A stretch of 8,987 nt of DNA from NCBI GenBank assembly GCA_022563655.1, contig JADFMW010000106.1, positions 1 through 8,987 on the forward strand, read 5' to 3'. The notes beneath the pieces were generated by a model. It saw nothing but the letters and a program-made list of their open reading frames with translations. It was not told where the DNA came from and ran no database searches. Both the position numbers and the translations under genes were made by a program. Numbering within the stretch: the stretch's first letter is position 1; every line of letters begins with the position of its first letter. Positions 1 through 8,100 of this stretch are shown here, in pieces. Origin of the DNA: Pseudomonadota bacterium. Lineage in GTDB: Bacteria > Pseudomonadota > Alphaproteobacteria > JAAXGF01.

Positions 1-6
1 TCAAGA

Positions 7-76
7 TTCGTGACAAGCCCACCGATTCTGCAGATACGATCATGAGCAGCAGAATCCAATTTCGTGACAAAGCCCC
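7..76. repeat. Direct repeat pair flanking a short inverted repeat
   Basis: The non-coding end of the window carries TTCGTGACAAGCCC at 7-20 and nearly the same sequence, TTCGTGACAAAGCCCC, at 61-76 (one extra A). Between them lies an inverted repeat: GATTCTGC at 24-31 and GCAGAATC at 49-56, with a 17-base loop. It sits just downstream of the stop codon of the ABC exporter gene. No T-run follows the hairpin on either strand, so a simple intrinsic terminator is not supported. The arrangement could be the edge of a small repeated element or a protein-binding site; nothing here decides which. Confidence 0.5.
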
Positions 77-79
77 GCT

Positions 80-3000
80 TCAGTCGGCGGCGCTGGTTAC
101 GTTGCCGGTCATCTGGTGTGCGACCAGGTGGGCGTAGAGGCGGCCGCGCGCGACCAGCTCGGCGTGGTTGCCGGCCTCGACGACCCGGCCTTCGTCGAGC
201 ACGATGAGCGTGTCGGCGTTGCGCACCGTCGACAGCCGGTGGGCGATGACGACGGTCGTGCGGTCGTGCATCAGATCCTCAAGCGCCCGGCGCACGAGCC
301 CTTCGTTGACCGCGTCGAGATGCGAGGTCGCCTCGTCGAGGATCAGCACCGGCGCGTCCTTGAGGAAGGCGCGGGCGATGGCGACGCGCTGGCGCTGGCC
401 ACCCGACAAGCGCATGCCGCGCTCGCCGACGCGGGTGTCGAGGCCGTCGGGAAGGGCGGCGACGAAGTCGGTAAGCGCCGCGCGCCCGACGGCTCGCCAA
501 ACCTCGGCCTCGCTCGCCGTCGGCCTGGCGATCAGGATGTTGTCGCGCAGACTCTCGTTGAACAGGAAGGTGTCCTGGGCGACCAGCGCGATCCGGTCGC
601 GCAGCGCATCGAGGCGGTAGTCGCGCAAGTTCGCGCCGTTCATCCGGATCGCGCCGCCGTCGGGGTCCCAGAAGCGCATCATCAACTGGGCGAGCGTCGT
701 CTTTCCGGCGCCCGATGGGCCGACCAGCGCGACCGTGCTGCCCGCCGCAACGGTGAATGACACATGGGACAGCGCGGGCCGGTTGGCGCCGTAATAGCGA
801 TACGTGACGTCGTGAACGTCGAGCCCGACACCGCCGCGGTCTGGTGACGCCGCCACGCCCGGTCCGTCGGCCAACACCACCGGCTCGTCGTGGACCGCGT
901 AGAGACGCCGCGTCGCGCCGAGGGTCTCGGCGAGCTGGCGTCCGATGTTGGCGATCTCGGAGACCGGCAGGAAAGCCGACAAGGCGAGAAGCGTGAGCAA
1001 CGGCAGCGCACCGGCCTCCAGGTTGCCTGCGTCGACCATGCGCGCGCCGGCGACGATCACGGCGAGCCCGCCGAGGCCGGTCGCGACCTCGAGCGTCGCG
1101 GTCTGAATGGTCAGGTCGCTGAAGAAGGGAAGCCGCAGGCGATGGCAGGCGCGGATGCGCTCGACGAAGGCCGCGCCGCGCCGCGCCGATTGCTGGAACG
1201 CGACGATCTCGGCGAGTCCCTGGATGGTGTCGACGGCGTGGGCGTTGAGCTCGGCCAGCGCGACGCGGGCGCGCGAGCCAAGGCGGTCGATGCGACCGCG
1301 CATGAAGAACGGGCTCAGCGCCGTCACCGCGAGGAAGGGCGCGAGCGCGAGCGCCAAGGGCCAGCCGTAGGCGACCAAGGTGACGAGCACGACGCCCGGC
1401 ACGAGGATCGCGACGAAGGCGGGCGCGACGGTGTGGGCGAAGAAATACTCGACCTTCTCGACATCCTGGGTCGCCATCGCCGTGAGGTCGCCGGTGCGCC
1501 GGCGCAGGAGGTAGGCGGGGGCCAGCGCGTCGAGCTTGTCGAACAGCGCGATGCGCATCTCGGCAAGCAGCCGGAATGCCATGTCGTGGGCGATCCAGGA
1601 TTCGAGCCAGTGAAGGAGCCCGGCGAGTGGGGCGACAATTGCGAGCGCGACCAGAAGGCCATCGAACGGCGCGCCGGCCTTGACCGCCGCGACGACGAGG
1701 GCGCTCAACACGCCGACGCCGATGAGCGCGCACACGCGCAGCACGCCGAACAGGAAGGTGAGCGTCATCTTGGCCTTCCACGGCGCCATCAGCCGCATGA
1801 GCACCCCGATCACCCGGGCCCAGCCGAGCCCCTCGGCGCGCAGGATGGCGTCGGTTGGCTCCATCTGGGCGGCCTCGTCGGCGCCGGGGAGGTCTGCGCC
1901 CGCAGTCCGCGCCGTCGTCCTGTCGGCGAGCAGCGTCCCGTCGGCGAGCAGCGCCATGTCCTCGGACGCCGTGTCGCGTGCCTGTTCGGCCATCAGGCGG
2001 TAGTAGGCGCCCTTCTCCGCCATGAGCTCGTCGTGGGTGCCGGTCTCAGCGATCCGGCCGTCCTCGAGCACGAGGATTCGGTCGGCGTCGATCACGCTGG
2101 AAAGGCGATGGGCGAAGATCAGCGTCGTGCGCCCCTGCATCAGCCGATTGAGCGCCTGCTGGATCACCGCCTCGTTCCTGGCGTCCACCGCCGAAAGCGC
2201 CTCGTCGAGCACCAGGATGGGCGCATCGCGCAACAGCGCGCGGGCGATGGCGATGCGCTGGCGCTGACCGCCTGATAAGCGGATGCCGCGCTCGCCGATC
2301 ACGGTCTGGTACCCCTGGGGCAGGCGCTCGATGAATTCTTGCGCGTTGGCGGCGCGCACCGCGGCGTCGATCTCGCCCTGGGTGGCGTCCGGCTTGCCGA
2401 AGCGCAGGTTTTCCTCGACCGTGCCGTGGAACAAATAGGAATCCTGGCTGACGACGGCGAGCTGGCTGCGCAACGCGTCGAGGCCGAGCTCGCGCAGGTC
2501 GCGCCCACCAATGCGGACGCTTCCCTCCTGGGGGTCGTAGAGGCGCAGGAGAAGGCGCAGAATCGTCGACTTGCCGGCGCCCGACGGCCCGACGATGGCG
2601 ACCCGCTCGCCCGCCGCGACGCGGAAGCTCAAGCCCTGGTGCGAGACGCGCCGGGCGCCCGGGTAGACGAAAATTACGTCCTCGAACGCGACCGAGGGCT
2701 CGAGCGCCGCTGCCCCCGCCCGCCCGACGTGGTCGTCGCGGTCGTTGTCGTCACGAATGAGAGGTTGCGAATCGAAAATGGCGAAAATTTTCTGCGCCGC
2801 CGACTGGCCTAGCATGCCGTCGTGCAGCAACCAGCGGAGCTCGCGGAGCGGCCGGAAGATTTCAATGCCCATCATCAGGACCACGAGAAGCACTTCGAGG
2901 CTCATGACGCCGTCGGCCACACGGTAGGCGCCGAGGGCGAGGGTCGCGGCGGCGCCTACGGCGACGCCAGTGTCGGTAATGCCGCGCGATAGCGAGTTGG

Positions 3001-3712
3001 TCGCAAGAACCCACATAGTGCTGCGGAACAGTTCGCGCGCCTTGTCGGCGAGGAGCCGCGCGCGGGCGCCGCTCTGCCCGAAGGCCTTGAGCGTCGCAAG
3101 TCCCTGAACCGAATCGAGGAACTCGGCGCCGAAAGTGCTGTAGGCCTCACCGCGCGCTAGGCTCGCCTTTGTGCCCCAAGCGTGAAACACCGCTGGCGCG
3201 ACAAGCGTGAGCAGCGCGAAAGCGACGAGCAGCGCCGCGACCGGCAAATCGAGAAAGGCGACGAAGATGAAGATGCCCGGTGGCAGCAGGGCCGCGACGA
3301 CGAGCTGGGGCAGGTACTGGCCGAAGTAGGTTTCGAGCTGTTCGACACCGTCGACAACTGTAGCGATCACGTCACCGGTGCGCTCGAGCCCGAAATGTGC
3401 GGGCCCGAGTTCGACCACCTTGCGGTACAGGCGCTCGCGGATATGAAGCTGGACCAGTGCCGCGGTCTTGTGGGCGATCATGGTGCGCCAGTATTCGAGC
3501 CCGCCGCGCAGCACCATGACGCCGGCGATCACGGCGAACGGCAGGGCAAGCTCGTCAGCGCCCGCGCCCTCGAAGACCTTCGCGAGCAACCAGCCGAGCA
3601 GCGCCAGCCGGGCAATGCCGACGGCGGCCGAGACCAGGCTGATCAGCACCGCGCCCGCGATGCGCCAGCGCACGCCTTCGGTGAACGTCCAAAGCCGCAG
3701 GTCGAAGTACAT
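80..3712 (-). CDS. Fused two-half ABC exporter, CydDC-like (TMD-NBD-TMD-NBD)
   Basis: A 1210-residue inner-membrane ATP-driven exporter with both halves in one chain. Half 1 has membrane segments from about 16 to 290 and an ATPase domain with Walker A GPSGAGKST (375-383), Q-loop Q423, signature LSGGQ (479-483), Walker B ILVLDE (499-504) and H-loop H535. A linker of about 50 residues follows. Half 2 has membrane segments from about 648 to 925, Walker A (998-1006), Q1046, LSGGQ (1102-1106), VLILDE (1122-1127) and H1158. Both ATP sites look catalytically complete. The FLDSVQGLATLKAFG stretch (198-212) resembles CydD, and the second membrane domain resembles CydC. CydD and CydC are usually separate proteins that together export cysteine and glutathione and support cytochrome bd assembly. 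No cydAB is in the window, so the substrate is unproven; a lipid or drug exporter is possible. The start at 3712 has only a weak ribosome-binding site. Downstream of the stop are only the repeats at the window edge. Confidence 0.9.
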   Translation of the reverse strand: MYFDLRLWTFTEGVRWRIAGAVLISLVSAAVGIARLALLGWLLAKVFEGAGADELALPFAVIAGVMVLRGGLEYWRTMIAHKTAALVQLHIRERLYRKVVELGPAHFGLERTGDVIATVVDGVEQLETYFGQYLPQLVVAALLPPGIFIFVAFLDLPVAALLVAFALLTLVAPAVFHAWGTKASLARGEAYSTFGAEFLDSVQGLATLKAFGQSGARARLLADKARELFRSTMWVLATNSLSRGITDTGVAVGAAATLALGAYRVADGVMSLEVLLVVLMMGIEIFRPLRELRWLLHDGMLGQSAAQKIFAIFDSQPLIRDDNDRDDHVGRAGAAALEPSVAFEDVIFVYPGARRVSHQGLSFRVAAGERVAIVGPSGAGKSTILRLLLRLYDPQEGSVRIGGRDLRELGLDALRSQLAVVSQDSYLFHGTVEENLRFGKPDATQGEIDAAVRAANAQEFIERLPQGYQTVIGERGIRLSGGQRQRIAIARALLRDAPILVLDEALSAVDARNEAVIQQALNRLMQGRTTLIFAHRLSSVIDADRILVLEDGRIAETGTHDELMAEKGAYYRLMAEQARDTASEDMALLADGTLLADRTTARTAGADLPGADEAAQMEPTDAILRAEGLGWARVIGVLMRLMAPWKAKMTLTFLFGVLRVCALIGVGVLSALVVAAVKAGAPFDGLLVALAIVAPLAGLLHWLESWIAHDMAFRLLAEMRIALFDKLDALAPAYLLRRRTGDLTAMATQDVEKVEYFFAHTVAPAFVAILVPGVVLVTLVAYGWPLALALAPFLAVTALSPFFMRGRIDRLGSRARVALAELNAHAVDTIQGLAEIVAFQQSARRGAAFVERIRACHRLRLPFFSDLTIQTATLEVATGLGGLAVIVAGARMVDAGNLEAGALPLLTLLALSAFLPVSEIANIGRQLAETLGATRRLYAVHDEPVVLADGPGVAASPDRGGVGLDVHDVTYRYYGANRPALSHVSFTVAAGSTVALVGPSGAGKTTLAQLMMRFWDPDGGAIRMNGANLRDYRLDALRDRIALVAQDTFLFNESLRDNILIARPTASEAEVWRAVGRAALTDFVAALPDGLDTRVGERGMRLSGGQRQRVAIARAFLKDAPVLILDEATSHLDAVNEGLVRRALEDLMHDRTTVVIAHRLSTVRNADTLIVLDEGRVVEAGNHAELVARGRLYAHLVAHQMTGNVTSAAD

Positions 3713-3801
3713 GTCGCGCCGCTGATTCCATTTTCGGGCGATGTCAGAACAAAATAACTTGAGCCGGTGAGGCGCTGGTTCTAGCGTTTATGGATGAATA
3801 A

Positions 3802-3993
3802 GCGTTCCGATATTTCAAGACGGCACCCGAGGTTATCCGCCTTGCCGTGATGATGTATATCCGTTTTCCCGCTGTCGCTGCGGCAGGTCGAGAACCTGCT
3901 CCATGTGCGCGGCATCGACATCAGCCACGAGACGGCTCGCGTATGGTGGAACCGGTTCGGCCGATGTTTGCAGCGGAAATCCGAAATAAGCGG
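3802..3993 (+). pseudogene. IS6-family transposase N-terminal remnant with two frameshifts
   Basis: Reading + strand frame 1 from 3802 gives AFRYFKTAPEVIRLAV and then MMYIRFP up to 3870. The match then moves to frame 2 at 3869 (PLSLRQVENLLHVRG, then IDISHETARVWWNRFG) and returns to frame 1 at 3961 (PMFAAEIRNKR). From memory of the family this order matches the N-terminal helix-turn-helix region of IS6/IS26-like transposases common in alphaproteobacteria, which run YFK..PE.I.LAVMMY.RFPLSLR.VE.LL..RGI. followed by HET...WWNRFGPMFA. One inserted base near 3868 and one lost base near 3960 explain the shifts. A stop at 3799 removes the start in this frame, although an ATG lies in frame 2 at 3794. 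The DDE catalytic domain and the terminal inverted repeats are not visible, so only about 63 of roughly 230 residues survive. It is not functional. Confidence 0.8.
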
Positions 3994-4021
3994 TCAGCAT
4001 CATTGCGGGAATTGTCACGCT

Positions 4022-4065
4022 ACCAGTGTGGCTTTGGCACGGCACCAGTGTGGCTCTGGCACGGC
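4022..4065. repeat. 22-bp tandem duplication
   Basis: ACCAGTGTGGCTTTGGCACG followed by GC (4022-4043) is repeated directly at 4044-4065 with a single T-to-C change (4034 against 4056). It lies just right of the transposase remnant, in the gap with no intact gene. Open frames cross it on both strands, but their translations do not resemble a known family. It may be a remnant of an element end or a simple duplication. Bases 4066-4146, between this repeat and the next array, show nothing I can assign. Confidence 0.75.
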
Positions 4066-4146
4066 CGGTGCTTTAGCGTTTCTCGATGTGCAAGATTAGG
4101 TGGCAACGCGCCCCCAATTTGAACCTGCGGCGGACCCGTGCGTCGG

Positions 4147-4338
4147 TTCCCTGATCCACCAGATAATTCCCTGTTCTGCAAGTTAAATTCCCTGTTCGGC
4201 CGAAAAAATTCCCTGTTCCGATGTATAGGGAATTCGACCAAAAAGACGTGCTATATCAGTCAATTAGAGCATCCTGTCTAGCCCATTACAGCCTGATTCT
4301 GCGAAAATTCCCTGTTTTTTCCCTGTTTAACAGGGAAA
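4147..4338. repeat. TTCCCTG motif array with inverted copies
   Basis: The heptamer TTCCCTG starts at 4147, 4167, 4188, 4209, 4308 and 4319. The copies at 4167, 4188 and 4209 are extended to TTCCCTGTTC. The first four are spaced 20, 21 and 21 bases apart, about two helical turns. Inverted copies occur at 4227-4234 (AGGGAATT) and 4331-4337 (CAGGGAA). AATTCCCT (4207-4214) pairs with AGGGAATT (4227-4234) around a 12-base loop. On the minus strand the array reads as repeated N-R-E-F/L, a pattern I recall from doubtful small hypothetical proteins in Rhizobiales; that is why I treat it as a non-coding repeat family. Its function is unknown. Confidence 0.7.
4318..4338. repeat. Perfect palindrome with 10-bp arms
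   Basis: TTTCCCTGTT (4318-4327) and AACAGGGAAA (4329-4338) are exact reverse complements around a single T. The neighbouring motif copy at 4308 sits in GCGAAAATTCCCTGTT (4301-4316), which could pair with the same right arm extended to AACAGGGAAATCGC, so two alternative foldings are possible. A one-base loop makes an RNA hairpin awkward. A dimeric DNA-binding site or recombination site fits the geometry better, but this is inference. Confidence 0.75.
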
Positions 4339-4397
4339 TCGCCGCTCCGGCCCCAGAGACAGGTTCGCACCAGACTGCCCGCACCACCATAATCTCA

Positions 4398-4490
4398 TCA
4401 TTTCAAAGTTGCCCAGCCATCGCCGGCAGGCGCATCCCAGAGGCGCAGTTCGTGCACCTCGGGCGCACCGAGAAAAGCGGCGCGGTTCAG
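4398..4490 (-). other. Possible degenerate coding fragment, minus strand
   Basis: Reading leftwards from the 21-bp repeats, one minus-strand frame stays open and gives LNRAAFLGAPEVHELRLW followed by DAPAGDGWATLK, ending at a TGA at 4398-4400. Its amino-acid make-up looks like ordinary protein, unlike the flanking repeats. It has no start codon of its own, and its frame differs from that of ydbL. It could be the C-terminal end of a lost gene, cut off by the tandem repeat, or chance in GC-rich DNA. I do not recognise a family. Confidence 0.3.
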
Positions 4491-4595
4491 GGCCCTACTT
4501 GCGGACCCACCGGCCCTACTTGCGGACCCACCGGCCCTACTTGCGGACCCACCGGCCCTACTTGCGGACCCACCGGCCCTACTTGCGAACCCACC
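4491..4595. repeat. Five-copy 21-bp tandem repeat over the ydbL 3' end
   Basis: The unit GGCCCTACTTGCGGACCCAC plus C repeats at 4491, 4512, 4533, 4554 and 4575. The first four copies are identical and the fifth has one G-to-A change at 4588. On the minus strand each unit is seven codons reading G-R-W-V-R-K-stop, which is exactly the C-terminus of YdbL with its stop. The copy at 4575-4595 holds the gene's real end; the other four lie downstream of it. The single difference is synonymous (GTT against GTC for Val). There are no spacers between units, so this is not a CRISPR array. Confidence 0.95.
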
Positions 4596-4932
4596 GGCCG
4601 GAGGCGTCAGTGACGTAGTGGCCAGGCCGGGCGCGCTCGATCAGCTTCCGGCCGACGATGGCCTCGACGGCCCGGAGACCGGTGCCGTTGGCATCGGCGA
4701 TGCCCTGATACTTCGCGCGGCGCTTGGCGTTGATGTCCGCGACCAGCGCCTTGACGTTGCCGGGCGCGGCGCGGTCGACGAGGCCGAGATAGCCGTCGAC
4801 GCGTTCACCCACCCAGCCGGCCGCCCTGGCGTCGCCGAGCGCATCGGCGTGGGCGCCGCCCGCGATCATCATGGCGAGGCCCAGCGACAGGGCCAGGACC
4901 AGGGCGGCTCGCGTACGCGCTGCTCGTATCAT
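4579..4932 (-). CDS. ydbL: YdbL-family (DUF1318) periplasmic protein
   Basis: A 117-residue secreted protein. Residues 1-29 form a signal peptide: a basic start, a hydrophobic core around LVLALSLGLAMM, and a cleavage site after AHA. The mature part carries the family landmarks GWVGERVDGYLGLV (39-52), INAKRRAKYQGIADANG (67-83), KLIERARPGHYV (95-106) and a C-terminal GRWVRK. These are the conserved positions of the YdbL/DUF1318 family (Pfam PF07027). It is the last gene of the ydbH-ynbE-ydbL operon, 18 bases after ynbE, the same order as in E. coli. There YdbL is thought to help or modulate the YdbH-YnbE envelope bridge in the periplasm; its biochemical role is not settled. The ATG at 4932 is supported by a strong ribosome-binding site and by the complete signal peptide. 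The oddity is the repeated 3' end. Confidence 0.92.
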   Translation of the reverse strand: MIRAARTRAALVLALSLGLAMMIAGGAHADALGDARAAGWVGERVDGYLGLVDRAAPGNVKALVADINAKRRAKYQGIADANGTGLRAVEAIVGRKLIERARPGHYVTDASGRWVRK

Positions 4933-4936
4933 CGCA

Positions 4937-4944
4937 CTCCTCCC
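4937..4944 (-). promoter_or_regulatory. Ribosome-binding site of ydbL
   Basis: GGGAGGAG on the minus strand lies four bases upstream of the ATG at 4932. It is a near-perfect Shine-Dalgarno sequence in the 18-base gap after ynbE, and it fixes the ydbL start. Confidence 0.75.
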
Positions 4945-4950
4945 ACGCGG

Positions 4951-5154
4951 TCAGAAGAGACCCTTTTCCGTCGCCAACAGATCCTCGACCGACCTTTCCA
5001 CCTTGACCCGGATCTCATGCTCGATCTTGATGTTGAGATTAATGACGATCGGCTTGTCGGGCGGCGCGATCTTGACCGTCGGTTGACAGGCGCCCGCCAC
5101 CGTCAGCGCCGCGAGCGCGGCGATCAGCCGACCGGGTCTCATACCCATCCCCAT
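4951..5154 (-). CDS. ynbE: YnbE-family outer-membrane lipoprotein
   Basis: A small lipoprotein of up to 67 residues. A short hydrophobic segment (LIAALAALTVAGAC) ends in a cysteine at residue 23. The lipobox AGAC lacks the usual Leu at -3 but is otherwise plausible. After the cysteine come PTVKIAPPDKPIVINLNIKI and EHEIRVKVERSVEDLL, which match the YnbE family (Pfam PF13617) closely. In E. coli YnbE sits in the outer membrane, multimerises and joins the C-terminus of YdbH to complete a periplasmic bridge; the amphipathic strand NLNIKIEHEIRVKVE is the likely contact. It begins 24 bases after the ydbH stop. Three ATGs are in frame (5154, 5148, 5142). The last gives MRPGRLIAALAALTVAGAC, a better-shaped signal peptide with G-rich sequence upstream, and may be the true start. 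Confidence 0.92.
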   Translation of the reverse strand: MGMGMRPGRLIAALAALTVAGACQPTVKIAPPDKPIVINLNIKIEHEIRVKVERSVEDLLATEKGLF

Positions 5155-5178
5155 GGCTGCGCGGCGGCGGCCCGCGCG

Positions 5179-8100
5179 CTAGGAGCCGAACCCCTCCAGG
5201 CGCTTGAGGATGGCGTCGGGAACACGGTAGCCCTCGAGCCCGCGGCGCAGCATGGTGTCGAGCTCGCCGCTGACGATGAGGTTGAACTCGACCGGGTGGC
5301 CCTCGAAGAACGCCGGGTTGGCGCCCCGGAGATGAAGGCCGATCTCGGTGGCGCCGTCGACCTGCCGGTCGAGTGTGATGCGCAAGCTGTCATAATGAAA
5401 ATTCTCGATCGCGGTGAGCATCAGCGTAACCGATTCGCCGGCCTGGCGCAATGCGCCCGGCAGGGCGCTCGGCGCGTAGCTTAGGACGCCGCCCCCGGGC
5501 GCTGCCTCGAGCAACCCGTCGCGGATGACGACGCCGTCGCCGGACACGGCCACCGGTATGAGCCCCGAGAGCCGGCCCGTGGCGGCGAGGCCGTCGATGT
5601 CGGCCAGCTCGATGATCTCCGTCAGACCGATATCCACGACCTCCAGGTCGAGATCGAATTGCGCCGCCTGCGGCCCGACCGTCACCCCGCCGGTTCGAAT
5701 CGTCCCCCCGGCCCAACGCCACTCGGCGCGCTCGATATCGAGCCGGCCCTCGGGCGCGAGACGGAAGGCGATAACCCCGTCGGTCAAGGGTATGCCGGCG
5801 TCGAGCAGCCCGACGGCGACGAGCTGCGCCGGCGGAGTCGACGGCGGCCAGAGTCCGTCGATCTTAACGACCGAGTTGACGCGTTGCAGACGCACCCGGC
5901 CCGACCACAGCGAGAGGTCGTCGATCAGCACCTCGAGGTCGGTCGAAAGCTCCGATCCGATCCACGCGATCTCGCCCTCGGCGGCAACCGCGCCGCTCAC
6001 GGCGGAGACCGTCCCGCGCAGGATCGGGAACAGGTCCTCTGGCTGCAGCGCCTGCGGGGCGAAAGCCAGGCGATGGAGCTTGAGCGCCGCCCGTCCGCTG
6101 CCGCGCCCGAGATCGTGGTCGCCGGAGAACTCGACCACCAGGCGGCCATCGAGATCGCCGATGCGGCCGGAGAGCGAAAGGCGGCCGTCCGCAAGCCCGA
6201 GATCGGCGTCGAGGCGCAGCGGCACGACAAAGGGCGGTTGGCGCTCCTGGCGCAGCGAGCCCACGCTGAACGAAGCGAGCGCGTCTTCGGCGCCCTCGCG
6301 GGCTCCGGCACCCTCACGCGCTCCGGCACGCAGCGTCACGTCGATACCCTCGAGGACAACGCCGTGGTCCGGCAGCCGAAGGCGGCCGTCCGCGGCCGTC
6401 ACCGTGCCCGTGTAGCCGCCCCGCGGCCAGTGCGCCTCGCCGTCGAGGCGAAGCTGCGGCGCCTCGACGATCACCGCCGCGCGGCCCAGTCCAGGGAGCG
6501 TAATCGCGCCCGCGAGGGCGGATATCGTGAGGCCCAGGCGGTGGCGCAGAACGACGCCGCCGGCTCCGTCGAGTTCGACCACGAGCGCCGGCTCCGTCGA
6601 GCCATCGAGGCTCGCCTCGACGGGGCCGCTCGCCTCGAACAGATCCTCGATGCGCAAGCCGCCGATGCGCAGCTCTCCGCCCTCGCGGACGGTCACCGTG
6701 AGCCGGTCGTCGCGGAAAGCGAAGTCGCCGTCGATGGCGAGCCGGGCGTCGCTCACCGCCACCGGGGGCAGCGCGGCCCTTTCGGCGGCGAGCCGCACGC
6801 TCACCCCGCCGCCGAACGCCGCCGGCGTGCCGGCGAGGTCGAGGCGCAACGACTCGACCGCCAGCGCCGTGTCCCCCAGTTGCAGGCCACCTACCGCAAG
6901 GGCAAGCCGCGAGACGGCGAAGCGGCGGACAGCACCGTCGGCGTCGAACTCGGCCGCGGCGTCAAACTCCGTGTCGAGCACGGGGCCGGCGGCCAGCGCA
7001 AGCCGCGCGCCCGCGGCGCCGTGCACGGCGAGCGCGTCGCCCTCCGCCCTTACGCGCAGGAACAGCGGCGCCCGCCCCGCCCCGCCGATGTCGAGCGTGA
7101 CCGGCCCCTCGATGAACGGGTGGAACAGGCTCCCCGGTCCCAGGGCCTCGAGCACCGCCGGGTCGACCTTCGCGACGGCGACCCGGACGCCGTCCTCGGA
7201 GGCGACGGTCAACACGCCATCCGAAAGCTCGATCGCCGCCCGGCCGGCGACCGAGACGCCGGAGGCCAAGCCGGCTACGGCGATGCCCTCGAGCGCGAGA
7301 TCGACCGCGCCGGTCAGCACGACGACATCGAGCCAGTCGCGCGGCTCGATGGTCGGGGTGAGGCGCGCAGCTTCGGGCACGACGCCCGACAGCGCGATCT
7401 TGGCGCGCCCGCGGCCCGCCGTGGGCCGCAGAAACGGCGGCAGCCCCCTGAGCGCCGCAGGACCGTCCGCCGTCATCTCGACGGCGAGCGCGAAGCTCGG
7501 CACGGGGCCGGCGGCATCGTCGACCGTGGCCGTGGCCGTGAAGGCAATCTGCTGATCGGATGCACGAGCCTCCGCCTTGGCCGACAGGCGATCGCCCTCG
7601 ATCGTGACAGTGATGCTCGTGTCTTCGAAGGCAAAGACCGGCAGGATGACCTCGGCGGCCGAAAGCCGGGTGTCCAGCCGCTCGACAGCGAGGACGGTGC
7701 CCGACAAGGCCACGTCCCCAGCGAGACCCTTGACCCGTATCGCGGCGACCGACAGCTCGCCCTCGTCGACGCGCAAGCGGGCTTCGAGCCGCCCGTCCGT
7801 CTCGACGTCCAGGGTCAGCCCCGCGTTCGCCGACCCCCAGGCGGCGCGCAACCCAACCTTGCCTTCCACGTGCACGCGCCGGCCGTCGGTCACGGCGATA
7901 TCGGCGAAAACGGTGATCACGACCGCGCCCATGGGCGTCGCCAGGTCGAGCCTCGAATCGCGCAGCTCGACCCGCTCGACCGGGATAAGCAGCGGCCCCG
8001 AAGACTCTTGCAGAAGTGGTTCGAGCAGCACGTCGAGCGCGCCGAGACTCAAGCCCTCGCCACTCACACTGGCTCGCAGGCTGAGCCCCGATATGGCGAC

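Noticed and set aside
24..56. Intrinsic terminator for the ABC exporter gene
   Set aside because: The 8-bp stem has a 17-base loop and no T-run after it on the minus strand.
890..2275. A 461-codon open frame on the + strand
   Set aside because: It is antisense to the ABC exporter, is dominated by charged residues without a fold pattern, and crosses the well-conserved second ATPase region on the other strand.
4012..4019. TTGTCACG, the inverted form of the CGTGACAA at 9-16 and 63-70, as a possible element boundary around the exporter gene
   Set aside because: Only eight bases match and the flanks differ, which is expected by chance in a window this size.
4020..4241. A minus-strand small protein with N-R-E-F/L repeats
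   Set aside because: The repeated residues come directly from the TTCCCTG DNA motif. I treat it as a repeat wrongly read as protein.
4491..4595. CRISPR array
   Set aside because: The 21-bp units abut each other with no spacers, and no cas genes are present.
4221..4613. A + strand protein ending in Gly-Pro-Thr repeats (collagen-like)
   Set aside because: The repeats are the complement of the duplicated ydbL 3' end, and the front covers the TTCCCTG array. No start signal or family supports it.
4618..5484. A 288-codon open frame on the + strand
   Set aside because: It is antisense to ydbL, ynbE and the end of ydbH, all three of which match known families.
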